Of a DNA stretch of 64,000 bases, positions 1 to 10,222 are shown piece after piece (the stretch's first letter is position 1; every line of letters starts with the position of its first letter). The translations under genes were made by a program, and so were the position numbers. A model generated the notes under the pieces. It ran no database searches. It was not told where the DNA came from and saw only the letters and a list, made by a program, of their open reading frames with translations. Source of the DNA: Apostichopus japonicus (lineage: Eukaryota; Echinodermata; Holothuroidea; Aspidochirotida; Stichopodidae); contig NC_092577.1 of assembly GCF_037975245.1 (NCBI RefSeq), positions 18,660,898-18,724,897 on the forward strand, in the 5' to 3' direction.

Positions 1-632
1 TATGTTACACAGTTAGTAGGCCTAACGTGTCTAAGCTAGAGACAAACACACAGTTTAGGCTTTATATCAATGGGTTATTAATAGGCCGCATTTTCAGTGG
101 TATACAGCTATTCACGACGAGTATGTACCATACCCTGTCGAGAACTTTGACATGAATTTTAGCGTAGGCTTTAGACTAGGTAAGGGCACTTTTAATCGAT
201 CCTGTGTAGGCTATTTAATAATATGTGGTAGGTCTAGCAGCAAGTACAGTAGGCCTAGTTGTTGTACTAGTCCTATTATTCTAGCCTTTGTAGTTCAAAG
301 GCTATAGAATAGAACTAGTATTACCACTGTAGTCCTATGTACAATACTTGCAAAAGTTGTATAATATTATTCAAAAGTTATATAAAGCTGGGGTTGGAGA
401 AACCCAACTCTACTTTGAATGGCCTAGAGTTATTGTACAATGCGCTCGATTTGTTTATTAGTTAGTATTATGAGTGTATATTAATTGGTATTACTGTACA
501 TGGAAAGAATGCTAGGAAGTAACAATCATGTCAGTATCATTATGTAGCCTAGGCAAAATATACAAAGTATTCTTATTGGAAGAGAAACATGAGCCAATAA
601 TGCTGGGTAGGCCTATAGTACAGTAATACAAA
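1..632. other. AT-rich non-coding DNA
   Basis: I see no open reading frame or exon with coding character here. The stretch is AT-rich and has many AGGCCT words embedded in TAGGCCTA-like contexts (for example near 18, 208, 252 and 608). These look like background composition, not a regulatory array. Confidence 0.5.
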
Positions 633-865
633 GTGGCTATTCTTACGACTAGTTGTAAGAATAATTTATAAATGCGCAGTTGCTTTAACATGGCTATTTT
701 TACAATAGGAGTACTATTTTTACAACTAGGAGTAACAATAATTTCCGGTTAGGGTTACCCCTACTACATACGCAGTTGCTTTATTTACTTTACTGTGCTT
801 GAATTCGCCAATGTCGTAAGAATAGTTTATAAATAAGTGTTACGACTAGTCGTAAGAATAGCCAC
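633..865. repeat. Small inverted-repeat element (MITE-like)
   Basis: Positions 633-653 and 845-865 are perfect reverse complements over 21 bases, beginning GTGGCTATTCTTACGACTAG. The 233-bp body has no coding capacity. Near each end an internal TAAGAATA-TTTATAAAT block recurs. No clear target-site duplication flanks it, so 'MITE' rests only on the terminal inverted repeats and the size. Confidence 0.6.
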
Positions 866-1240
866 GGCCATAGTTATATGTCATTGTTATTAGTATTAAT
901 GTTATGCAAGGCTGAAATTTGTTCACATACCCAATCATGTCTATGCAGTAGGTAGGCAAGGCCTAGTAATAGGATATTATATTCACCATATGCTGCTTTG
1001 AGTCTGAACATACTTCAAGTTTTTAAGAATTAATTTCTCAGGCTGAAACCTGTTTCATTGCACATGTAAGTTGTAATGCTGTACTGGTACTAATAACTGC
1101 TCAAAATTAAAATGGGCCCTGTACCCCTTACTGGTAGCCCTGGTCCAGGTGTACTCTAGTATAATTATACTGTCATCGGTTAGATGGGGAAGATCTATTT
1201 TCATGCTATTTATGTAGCTATAGGCTATGCCCTAAATGAC
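866..1240. other. Non-coding DNA between repeats
   Basis: I see nothing that supports a gene. It ends at the 3' terminus of the first family A LINE copy. Confidence 0.4.
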
Positions 1241-1249
1241 TGCTTTTTA

Positions 1250-1282
1250 CGTGACCCGTCGAACGGGATACAAAACGTCACG
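1250..1282 (-). other. 3' UTR stem-loop of family A LINE
   Basis: CGTGA/TCACG forms an outer stem (1250-1254 with 1278-1282) and CCCGT/ACGGG an inner hairpin (1255-1259 with 1263-1267), eight bases from the 3' end of the element. The same structure recurs at 10734, 26057, 26178 and, reversed, at about 59210. Reverse transcriptases of several LINE clades recognise a 3' stem-loop. That role here is inference. Confidence 0.55.
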
Positions 1283-1404
1283 GCCAAACGGCACTACCAA
1301 ACCACCCCATTCTTACAAACGAAACTCAGGTCAAGCGAGCCCAAAAAAAGTACATACGCCCACCGACCTGTAGAGACAAAACGCCCAACCACCCACTGAA
1401 ACAT

Positions 1405-3530
1405 TCAAAAAACCACAAAAGGACGACCAGCACACAGCGAAACAAAACAGCCTTCCCCAGCACACCACCGTCCAAAAAAGGCAGCCCCAGATAAACGGCG
1501 AAAATCGCCTTCAACTTGAAGGCGAATGTCAGACTTCACCGCCTCCAGGACTGCCTGCCAACTGGCAAATTTCCCCCTAAAAACAACATCACATCTATTC
1601 CTCCAAATAAGTTTTTTTACAACAGAATAAACATAAATAATACGCTGCAACACAGCAACAGAACAAATTGGAGGATCTAATCCATATAAAACAAAGCCCT
1701 GTCCTACCGACCAGGAACGGTCTCCCGTTAAACGGTCGGGCCAGGACTGAAACCACTCCCACAAGTTCAAAACAAAGGGGCAATGCCAAAAAACATGGGC
1801 AGTACTTTCTAAGCTGTCACAGCCGGGCCTCGGGCACAGTCCATCACCCAATCGCCAGTGATACCTTTTCAGATTGGTCACCAAGGCACTGTGTGCAATT
1901 CTCCACGCAAGATCACGGAGCCTGCAACCATTCAGCCTTGAATGCACCGAACGCCATACTTCGACAGGATGACGTCCCTGTACAAAAATTGCATTCAAGG
2001 CCCTATCCCGCAAGGAACTGAGAACGAGGGCCGGCTGTGACAGGTCAACAGGGGGCAACTCAATAAGAGCGGAGCAAATGACACGCACCACTCTGCTTGG
2101 TGTGCTACTATGCGGTTCTATGTTGCTAAACAGCGCCGGAACCCATCGACGCAAGTGCAACCCGCCCCAAAAACGTACAAAATATGAACAAGGCAACCCT
2201 GGCTCAGTTACCGCTACAAACAATTGCTTAAATAACAAAAAGGTCAATTTACTTCCCAGATGAACCACCCCTAGTCCCCCCCCCCTTCTCCAGTTTTTGG
2301 TACAATACCGCCCTCTTGACAAGCTCTGTACCACCAGACCATATGAATGAAAAAATCGCCCTCTCCAACCGTACCAGGACGCGACGCGGAATAGGGTACA
2401 CCGCGCCCGGGTACCACAAGATGGGCGAAACGAAACGATTAATAACAGTGACTTTCCCCAAGATCGAAAGCCAGCGGGTGCCAAAGGTTTCGAGTCTGCT
2501 CTCAAATACCTCAGCCCTCTCGTTCCAGGTGACATCACAAGGTGCATCGTAGCCGAACCATATACCATTAATTTTGATATTCTGATCCGACCACGACGCA
2601 CCGAATGGTAAGTCTTTGTATCTCCAGCTACCAAGACGAAGGCCCTTTGTCTTTTCTGGATTCAACTTCGCCCCGGTAGCTCTCTCAAAAATAGATAGAT
2701 CCTGCGAGAGTGCGCGAAAGGAGCCCAGAGTCGAAACAGTACATGTCACGTCATCTGCATATTGAGCGCATTTCACTTTGGCACCCCCTGGCACAACGAA
2801 TGGAACAAGTTTGGAGTCCCTTTCCAAAAGACGAGAGAGGGACTCGCTAAACAAAACAAAGTAAGGGAGACAGAGGGTACCCCTGGCGCACCCCCCCCCC
2901 CCCCTCTACGTTAAAAACCTCCGAACAAAACCCATTTACGATAACAGAACTGTAACTTTCTTGATACAAAACAGAAATCCATTGACGAAAATTTGGGTGC
3001 AACTGAAACGTCTCCAATACATTCATTAAAAAACCGCGATCCACCATGTGAAAGGCCTTCTGCTGGTCCAGAGACACTGCACATGGCAGATCACGCTCAA
3101 TAACAAAGTCGGTCAAGTCGCGCATCAACCACAAGTTCTGCTGGATGCAATGACCCTTCACTGCACAAGTGTGGAGATCACCAACAAGATGCGGCATAGC
3201 CAGTGCAAGGCGGTTGCACAAAGCCTTAGCCAGCAACTTGTAGTCCACATTTAACAAGGTGATCGGACGCTTGTTATGGGGATCCAAGGGGTCCCAAGAC
3301 TTTGGCAGCAAAGTAATCATGCCCAGACGTTGACTTTGGTTTAACAGTCCGTTTTGGAAGGCGTCCTCGAAGACGGCTCTGATGTCGGGTCGTATTATTG
3401 CCCAGAAGGTTCGGTAGAACTCCCTCGGAAGCCCGTCCGAACCCGGAGACTTGCCATTCTTCATCTTCGAAAGTGCCTTCCAAAGCTCAACAGTGGTTAT
3501 TCCGCCCCCCCCCCCAAATATCATTGACAT
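1405..3530 (-). pseudogene. LINE ORF2 reverse transcriptase and C-terminal domain (family A copy 1)
   Basis: Reverse transcriptase of a Tx1-like LINE. In order on the minus strand: GKSPGSDGLPREFYR (near 3450), LLPKSWDPLDPHNKRPITLL, SLDQQKAF, GGVRQGYPLSPLL (near 2880), the catalytic QYADDVTC (near 2765), then a thumb and linker region. Next comes a C-terminal zinc-binding motif of the zf-RVT kind (CPRPGCDSL, HVFWHC near 1790). The frame shifts near 2850 and near 2270, both at or beside poly-C runs (2888-2902 and 2276-2286). A third poly-C run at about 3506-3518 lies upstream. The stop at 1405 matches the frame of the C-terminal SLCAGRPFVVF. The protein cannot be made intact. Confidence 0.88.
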
Positions 3531-4411
3531 CGTGGGGAACGGTTTTTGAGATTCCCCTCAATAAATCAGACTGTGCCGACAAGTCGACATTGCCACGCGT
3601 AAACAAACTCGAATAATACTCTCTATATACGCGGACAATGCCGTGAGGGTCACTGACCACGGTCCCATCGGTAGCGCGCACAGACGGGACGCGTCTGTCA
3701 CCCGCCGATGATCCAACGGACTGGTAAAACCTCAGTGAAGGGCGCTCCTCGGCTTCGACACGGGCCCTGACGCGGGCACCGTGGTACTTTTCATCGAGAT
3801 AAGTCTGCAAAGCGATGACTGCCGAAGGGTCGCCAAACTTCACCTCCGCGCACAGCTTCGAGAATTTTTCTCTTCGACGTCGTGCGCGGGTCACGCAATA
3901 CTGAATTACGTAGCGTTTGATGCGCAACTTGATATCATCCCACCACTGGGATGTAGAAGCAAAGGCCCGGCTTCAATGTTTGCCATCCTTTGTACCTGGG
4001 TCTCGAAACCCTGGCGGAACTCTGCCTCGCCAAGAATCCGACAGTTAGGCTTCCATAGGCCCCGCCCGATCGGGAAAATGGAAGGCAAAACAAAACGTGC
4101 TACTACCGTGTCATGGTCAGAGAGCGGACAGCTGAGCGTCTCGCAACCCGAAAATTTTAAACTTACGGGCGCATACACTCGATCTATCCTGGAGGCATTT
4201 TCTCCGTTAGGCCTCACCCACGTATAGACCGTACTACACGGGTGCATATGCCTCCAGACATCGGCTAAAAGGTGTGCCGAAGTGAATCTGTCCAATTTTG
4301 TGATTCCAGCGTCGGGACTAGCAGACACAGACGCCCCGAGTCTGTCAAGACCCGAGTCTGGGACACAGTTAAAGGAACAAAGGAAGGCAGTGTGTTAAAA
4401 AATTCTCGTCT
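3531..4411 (-). pseudogene. LINE ORF2 endonuclease fragment (family A copy 1)
   Basis: This encodes the C-terminal half of an apurinic-like (EEP-family) endonuclease and the linker to the reverse transcriptase. The enzyme would nick target DNA to start target-primed reverse transcription. Visible motifs include YTWVRPNG, RIDRVYAP and the catalytic SDHDTVV near 4120. Compared with the copy at 30.5 kb, a deletion of roughly 37 bases near 4370 has removed the VMVGDFN segment that carries catalytic residues. Reading frames change between 4504, 4328 and 3927. The 5' break is at about 4411, where homology to the 30.6-kb copy ends abruptly. This is a dead remnant. Confidence 0.8.
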
Positions 4412-5204
4412 AATATGGTTCTCTTTGTCCTTCATTGCCGTCGAAGTTTGAAATGAATTAATCGTGCTACGAACTTCCGGGCAATGTTTAATTTTCTGTG
4501 GCAAGAAAAAAAAGCTTCCCCCCAGTCTCTCCTGGTTGACTATATAGAGCCCGTACGCCTATATGGTCACACAATAGTATAGATAAGTATGACCCATGCA
4601 GACAGCTAGTATATATTTTTTTTAAATTCAATCCAATTTCAGTTAAAGTTTCGAGTTGTAATTCGAGTCAGTCGTGATGAGGTGCCCCATGGTGGAGCTG
4701 GGTAACCCACCCCAACCCCGTTGCCGACTTTTTGGCATTTCGTTGGGAGCCGTTCGGAACAAGAAGCAGTATAGTAAATTCTGGGAGTACAGTACGCTGG
4801 AAAGCAATACACTGACGTGATTTAGAAAATAAAGTTTTTTGCTTTGACGGCCGATGCTCAATAACTATTAGTTTATTGTTCATGTACTTATTCCCTTTTT
4901 GCCAATCCTTTCTAAAGAGGGTGGAGCCGCCCCTTATGGCAACGTATTTTCCTTCCCTTTTCCGTTCAAGTTTGGTTATTTTTTAATTCGGGTCAAAGGG
5001 GTGCAAGGACAGGGTTTACGTGCACCGGTTAGGAGGACGGGGTGCAATAGTTTGTAATCCGACTTCAGTCAATTTTTTCACTCATTCGCGTTTGCCTTTT
5101 TGTGACACCAGTCAGCGTGAATCAGACATAAAGTTCATAACTATTAGTTTCTTCAGCTGTTTCTTGACTTTGACTGCTCACCATGTAGGCCTAAAAGAGT
5201 AAAA
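4412..5204. other. Non-coding DNA
   Basis: No coding potential is apparent. Short open frames here lack start context, splice signals and recognisable motifs. Confidence 0.4.
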
Positions 5205-5412
5205 ACAGGGAACTGCTGGAGTAGCAGCTCCCTGGTCAAACTATTACGCCTGATGCAAAGCTCGACCGTAACCTATACTGTACAGCCCATTAGTTGTGAA
5301 AAGTTCTGAACGTAAAACAAAGCACAGAGTTTTGTATCACACAACACACACGAAAACGCGGCGTAATACCGCATACTACTGACCAGGGAGTTGTTCCATA
5401 ACAACTCCCTGT
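5205..5412. repeat. Foldback element with hairpin termini
   Basis: The two ends (5205-5238 and 5380-5412) are imperfect inverted repeats of each other, both beginning ACAGGGA and ending CCCTGGTCA. Each end is itself a hairpin (GGGAACTGCT/AGCAGCTCCC and GGGAGTTGTT/AACAACTCCC). A related fragment with CAACTCCCTGGTAC lies near 48806-48863. No coding sequence. It is probably a non-autonomous DNA element, but I cannot assign a superfamily. Confidence 0.55.
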
Positions 5413-5863
5413 ACTGCCACAGACAAGAAACTATGCAGGAATTTCGCCAAGGCCACCGATCAAGTAACCGAACCCGCGTTATTGCTTACTAGCCGTAAAT
5501 ACGGGATTGCCTAGAAATTACGAGACAACAGCGACGAACCGGTAGAGGGTAGTATTGATATTATTTTTGAATCGCGTGGTGTGAAGGACAGAATTTACGA
5601 GGAAATTACGAGCGATCCCACTTTTTGTTGCTTTTGTTCAAATAATATTATAGTACCATTGAAATGAAACCAAGCAACGATAAAACATTTAAGCTGTAAG
5701 TTGTTAATTTCTCACATTTAGTTGGATATCATATGCGAGCAGACATATAATGCTGTTTTGATGGATTTGCACTTATTTTCACTTACAAACATTGAGTTTC
5801 TGCCCATCCTTAGTACTTGAAGGTTATTGTTTCCACTAGCAAGGACATTAAGTTTCAACTTAC

Positions 5864-6400
5864 CTGAGGTTTCAAGTGATTCATATGGGTGTTTTAGTGC
5901 CACTGCTTGTGGGTACTTGTCGACCAATGCCCCTGCTAACTATTTTCTTGTCAGGATACTTGGGTTGGGACACTTCACCCAAACATGGGTTCTGACAATG
6001 TCGATGACAGCATTGAGTTCCTTCGCTGATACATGATTACCTTCTTTCAGTTTTTTTGTCAAGGTGTGGTCCAAAATATCTGGGCAATTTTAAGTTAGTC
6101 CAAGTTCCTTTGGGTCATCAGAGTGATTTGCTATTTCAAATCCATGACAACTGCATTCTGCCGCTTGAGTGGCACTGGTATAGATGGTGGGCTGAATGGA
6201 TGGTCAGAAAGTGCATCTTCTGTATCTGATCACACTGTTGCTGGTGAAACACAATGGGTTGGTGAAACACAAGGGGTTGAACTTGGAGTAGACACCTCAG
6301 AGAAACTCCCTTTGGAATGTTAACAATCATCCTGGCACTGAGAGACAAATATAGATGGGAGATAACAAGAAGATGCTTTGCGGTTCCCTTAATATGAAAT
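5864..6400 (-). pseudogene. Degenerate 3' exon region of a minus-strand gene
   Basis: Read on the minus strand this gives protein-like segments (TEDALSDHPFSPPSIPVPL; VSAKELNAVIDIVRTHVW; LVDKYPQAVALKHPYESLE), separated by in-frame stops near 6142 and 5945. A clean splice donor (CCTCAG followed by GTAAGT) ends the last segment at 5864. The VDKYPQ region reminds me of repetitive genes with an N-terminal 'kypfl'-type motif in marine invertebrates, but I cannot name the family. With the upstream exons at 6589-6707 and 8379-8484 it may be one gene that has lost its reading frame. Confidence 0.4.
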
Positions 6401-6588
6401 AATATTACAACATTATTTCGGAGCAAACTCTAAAATAGCACAGCAGGACTTAACCTTCTGTTGCAAATTTGTTTATATATAACAACATTTATTGCCTTTC
6501 CTTTATGCAGTCAAAATCTTTGAACTGTTTTCAAATTTCCTATTTACATTGTCCAAATGTAAGTCAATAATATATGCCATTCACTTAC

Positions 6589-6707
6589 CTTAACAATTAA
6601 CAGAAAACTGTGTAAGTCTTGTCGAATTCCAAAGAGAAGATCCCCTGGTAAAACTTCTAATAAATCATCCCTTGTTAGCTTAAGGCGTGGCCCACTGATA
6701 TTGCAAG
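6589..6707 (-). CDS. Putative internal exon, unknown protein
   Basis: A 119-base minus-strand exon bounded by a polypyrimidine-AG acceptor (TTTTCCCTTTTTAG ending at 6708) and a consensus donor (AAG|GTAAGT beginning at 6588). It encodes 39 full codons (CNISGPRLKLTRDDLL, then EVLPGDLLFGIRQDLHSF) with no stop. It needs one base from the preceding exon, which is exactly what the candidate first exon at 8379-8484 leaves over, giving an alanine codon at the junction. I do not recognise a domain. The next downstream segment is degenerate, so the gene may be dead. Confidence 0.5.
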
Positions 6708-6738
6708 CTAAAAAGGGAAAAGCATGGACAGAAAATGA

Positions 6739-6915
6739 CCTTTTGGCTAAGATCATGTGTAGTATCTGTTCCCTTCGGGAATGGTGATACACACCTGACG
6801 ATGATCACACAGTCACAGTCCCGATGCAAGGGGACTGGGGCTGAGAGCGGATCAGTCGTTTGGTAGTTTGGTTTTCGTGCCCAGGTTCTTTCCTGGGTGA
6901 CTTTTTATTAAAAAG
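6739..6915 (+). mobile_element. U2 snRNA-headed SINE, copy 1
   Basis: The first 33 bases equal nucleotides 13-45 of metazoan U2 snRNA with one mismatch (U2 A30 is T here). They include CTAAGATC and the branch-site-pairing GTAGTA. After CTGTTC the sequence leaves U2 and enters an unrelated body of about 145 bases, ending in a CCAGG/CCTGG hairpin and an A-rich tail. It differs from the copy at 14252 at about six positions in 177. I found no clear target duplication here. It lies in antisense about 30 bases upstream of the splice acceptor of the exon at 6589-6707. Confidence 0.75.
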
Positions 6916-8378
6916 TACCTTTAGTTTTTAGGTTATAACGTCAAGAATGTTTTGACATAATGTTTACACCTTAGGTGATTTTTTATCTCTGAAAATATGA
7001 AATTGTCGGGAGAGGGATGGGGTAAAACATGGATCAGATACATTCGCAAGTGGGGTGTCGATATGTTGAATTTTCTAATTTGCAAAGTCAAGTTCTTCCT
7101 ACACTTAAACATGCTTCATTTATTAAAATGTACAGTAATTGTGAAAATGTGTATACTTATTATTTTTGGATTTGGGTGGGTGGGGAAAGGCCGCTCATAC
7201 AAATGTATTTTCAAAGCATTGTGAATGCATAAAGTAACCAATGATACCATTAAAAGGTCCGAATTTATATTCATTTTGTCACATTTTCTTCTGCAAAACT
7301 TACAAAAGTGCTTTTCATGGGTGGGAAAGAACATGCAAACTGAGCACAAGCTATATTAGAACATGAGCTAATGTTTGAAGTTAAACACACTGTGACCTGT
7401 TTCAGAACCCAGCGGTTTTTGAAACCACATAGGAAAGGTTACAAGTAATCAAATTATTAAACACCAAGGGCTTTACAGTAGTTGTCAAATAATAAAATAT
7501 CCAATATTAACCTCTGTTGACCTCAAATAATCTTTGACCTCAATAAAAACCAAATATCATCTACTTACTAATGGCTTTTTACATATCCAGTTTGACGTTC
7601 AAGCAATTAACCATTCTTGAGATATTGTATTTTCAAATCAGATTGAACTCCAATGATCTTGGACTCCAAGAAACGTACTAAAAATAATCTACTCACTTTA
7701 CAAGCAAGGGGTCACACATACACACACACTCACCACCATCGGGGTGATGCTTTAAGTTAGTTTTCCAGTAAACTTGCTCCCAAAAAAAATTCTGCAAAAA
7801 GTCTATCACGATTAAAGAAATGCCTCAGTTACAGGCTTCTGTTGATGCATCTCATTTACCTTTTCATTTATTATTATTTTATTGTAAAACTTATTTGTTG
7901 GCAAAGCCATAACATGGTGATATGGCGCAATGTTGAAAGTTCTACAGTACTCATAACATCCGGGCTCTGTCTTGACGTGATTGTTCGTACTGGCGGACCG
8001 GTCACATATGTTACGATGTGTATTAGGAAAAGGATTCTGGCCTACACTAAGTTATACAGCAGTAGCAAATAATGCATCACCTGAAAATCTACATAAATCA
8101 AGATAGCTACCGTAAAGATAAGCATCCAATATATTAAAAGGTAAAGTTCATACTTTTTAGCAAAACGTACGCAACATTTTGAAAACGTCAGTCAACGGTA
8201 TGAATGAATATGCCAGAGAAAAAATTTCGTGACAATGCAATCGTCATAAAGTGTGCTATACTTCCAACACGATAGGCTATTATTCATCTGTAAACAGTCG
8301 GGAGGGTCTTGAACTTTGCGGCATAAACTACACCAGTTAACATATTACTTTAAATACCGTAGTTAAAATAATCCTTAC
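6916..8378. other. Intron-like non-coding DNA
   Basis: Between the two candidate exons of the minus-strand gene. It contains a short CA-rich tract near 7720-7736 and a segment with 'TTGACCTC' words (7500-7560) like those of the degenerate array near 38.8 kb. I see no exon. Confidence 0.4.
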
Positions 8379-8484
8379 CTGAAAACCGTTCGTCTACCAT
8401 AGCACTCTCTTGTTCGGACATGTCTAATTTAGTCACGACAACACTTGCCGCGGCCGAAGGGTCCAGACACCTGAGGCTTTCCAT
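8379..8484 (-). CDS. Putative first coding exon of the same minus-strand gene
   Basis: It starts with an ATG at 8484 and runs 106 bases (MESLRCLDPSAAASVVVTKL, DMSEQESAMVDERFS) to a consensus donor (TTTTCAG|GTAAGG). It leaves phase 1, which fits the phase of the exon at 6589-6707. The local GC content is higher than its surroundings, as expected near a promoter or first exon. There is no recognisable domain or signal peptide. The assignment rests on splice-site quality and phase agreement only. Confidence 0.45.
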
Positions 8485-9416
8485 CGTCGCATGCAATTGC
8501 AAGATACTGTAAAGGTTTGGACTTTTTGATGAAACATCTCTATCAGATGGGCGCAGACAATCTCAAGAAATTACGTAACCCATATCCAGCGTTCGAACAA
8601 AGGTAAGTAATTAACAATGGTATGTATCCTGTTAATGTGAATTTATTTAGTTTGTAACTTTTTAGTGATTTGTTGCCACTTGACGAATTGGTAACGATTT
8701 CCCGTAATACTTGTTTATGATATTTTCCTTCGAAGTGGAGACACTGGCAGGTGTACACATTACTGTTACTGACGTTAGTTGTAACAGAAACGACTAGATC
8801 CTTGCGGAAACTTCAGGGGAAAAAATGTGGAATACTGTTTGTTTTTTTTAGGTTAAATGCGCTTCTGTACATATTGCGATATGCATGTGTAACAAAGGCT
8901 CAGCTACGCAGGAATGTTGATGCAACTCCACAGTTAGTTGAAGTATGTAATATAAACAAACATGAGAAGAAACGGGGGGGGGGGGTCGGGTATTACAAGA
9001 TCTTACCAGTTAATGTCCTACACTGGTTGGCGAAGTTAATTGATGACAATCCATTGAAAGTAGTCTCTTGTAGATATCACGTTTCATAAATTGTAAGCAA
9101 TTATTGATATTAACAGTGTATTTGCTGTGATTTACACAAAGCTATATGCCGTGATGAATTAACACAACTTGTTTTGAATTTCCAGCAAACTTGATATGTT
9201 GATACTTGATATGGAGCACAACCAACAGTCCAAGAATTAAAAGAAGGCATATGAAATTAGCTGGAAATGCCCTTTCAAATATATAGTAACAAAATCATAG
9301 TTCTGATTAAGTTGGCTAATTGTGTGGTTACAATTACTCACTGAGGTACAGTGCTGGTTACAAATGAACACATTCCAACACACATAAATATGAGTAGAAC
9401 TTTTTTTTCTCTTCAG
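8485..9416. other. Intergenic DNA between divergent genes
   Basis: It separates the minus-strand first exon (8484) from the plus-strand broken gene starting near 9417, so it could hold promoters for both, but I see no clear core promoter element. A G-run lies at 8976-8986. The 112-codon open frame over 8751-9089 has no coding features I can support. Confidence 0.35.
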
Positions 9417-10222
9417 ATTGCCATGGATATTGACCAGGAAGGGAGATGGATATGCTTTTCATGTGCAGCTTACAGGATACTCCTTCCCAATCCTTCACTT
9501 ACTGATCTCCTACACCATGTTCGATCCCCACATGATCCCCACATGGATTATATCCAAACTTCAATCTAGTATGTGGTTTTGAACATTGCCTGAGGGATTA
9601 CACAAGGTATCTGGAAAGACATGACAGAGGTCCATCCTCATTTCTTTCTAAGTGGACCAGCACCTAACATCCCATACCTTTATCCAGCTGCCCCAGGTAT
9701 TCTTGAAAATGCATTGGCATATCTTAGACTTGTACAAGAGGATCATGGATACATGCAAGATATTGCTAGGCCACTGGTAAGAGAACCTGACGAAGAAAAC
9801 TTTATGGAAGAGGATGAAGAAGTTGGACAAGAGAATCATGCTTACATGCAAAATGTTGCTGGGCCTCTGGTCAGACAACCTGATGAAGGCGACGCTCAAA
9901 TAGTAGAGGGTACATTAATGGCTCATGAGGGGGATCAGCAAGCAAGACCCAGTATTGGTTGTGGAGTACACAACTGCTAGTATGTTTCTAGCTCGTGTTC
10001 AGCATAGAAGCAGTCTTCCTGAGGCAACAGTGGATAACATCTAAGACGAGTGCAAAATATATTACAGAGATTACATATAAAAATTCAGCTCTAGGGGGGT
10101 ACTGTGTCCCTGCATTGATGAACACTGTTTCAGAATATTTTCAGGATGAAATCAATCCATTTGACGATTTTGACACAACATATCGACAGAAAAAGTTTTT
10201 CAAGACACTCTTTCCTCTTGTG
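9417..10222 (+). pseudogene. Broken repetitive-family gene, 5' part with C2H2-like fingers
   Basis: Downstream of a good acceptor (T-rich, CTTCAG ending 9416) the reading begins IAMDIDQEGRWICFSCAAYR. After a frameshift near 9560 it continues with a C2H2-like finger (VCGFEHCLRDYTRYLERH, 9561-9615). An acidic segment follows in which a unit (DHGYMQDIARPLVREPDE, then NHAYMQNVAGPLVRQPDE) is repeated twice (9740-9890). After further frame breaks comes FDDFDTTYRQKKFFKTLFPLV, ending at a possible donor (GTGAGC) at 10223. The order of finger, acidic spacer and 'TYRQKKFFK' block fits a large uncharacterised family I remember from invertebrate deuterostomes and fish. I know no name or function. It is interrupted downstream by a LINE. 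Confidence 0.5.

Larger units (their letters stand above)
1241..4411 (-). mobile_element. Family A LINE (L1/Tx1-like), 5'-truncated copy 1
   Basis: A minus-strand non-LTR retrotransposon copy running from inside the endonuclease domain (5' break near 4411) to the 3' terminus at 1241. It aligns by eye with copies at 10725-12144 and 26173-33294. The truncated 5' end is typical of target-primed reverse transcription that stopped early. The 3' end is CACGTAAAAAGCA, with no poly(A) tail. I could not find a convincing target-site duplication. Clade assignment to L1/Tx1-like rests on the order endonuclease, reverse transcriptase, C-terminal zinc-binding motif, and on the sequence GKSPGSDGLPREFYR in the RT. 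Confidence 0.85.

Noticed and set aside
1-632. AGGCCT palindromes as a regulatory motif cluster
   Set aside because: They are spread loosely through non-coding DNA in the window without spacing or orientation pattern.
1241-4411. Site-specific insertion of the Tx1-like LINE (as known for U2-, tRNA- or 5S-targeting relatives)
   Set aside because: The flanks of the copies are unrelated apart from a weak A/C preference after the terminus, so there is no evidence of a fixed target gene.
6739-6771. A genuine U2 snRNA gene
   Set aside because: Only nucleotides 13-45 of U2 are present. The Sm site and 3' stem-loops are missing, and the same chimeric junction occurs twice.
8751-9089. A 112-codon plus-strand open frame
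   Set aside because: It spans a poly-G run and AT-rich sequence, and shows no motif or reliable start context.
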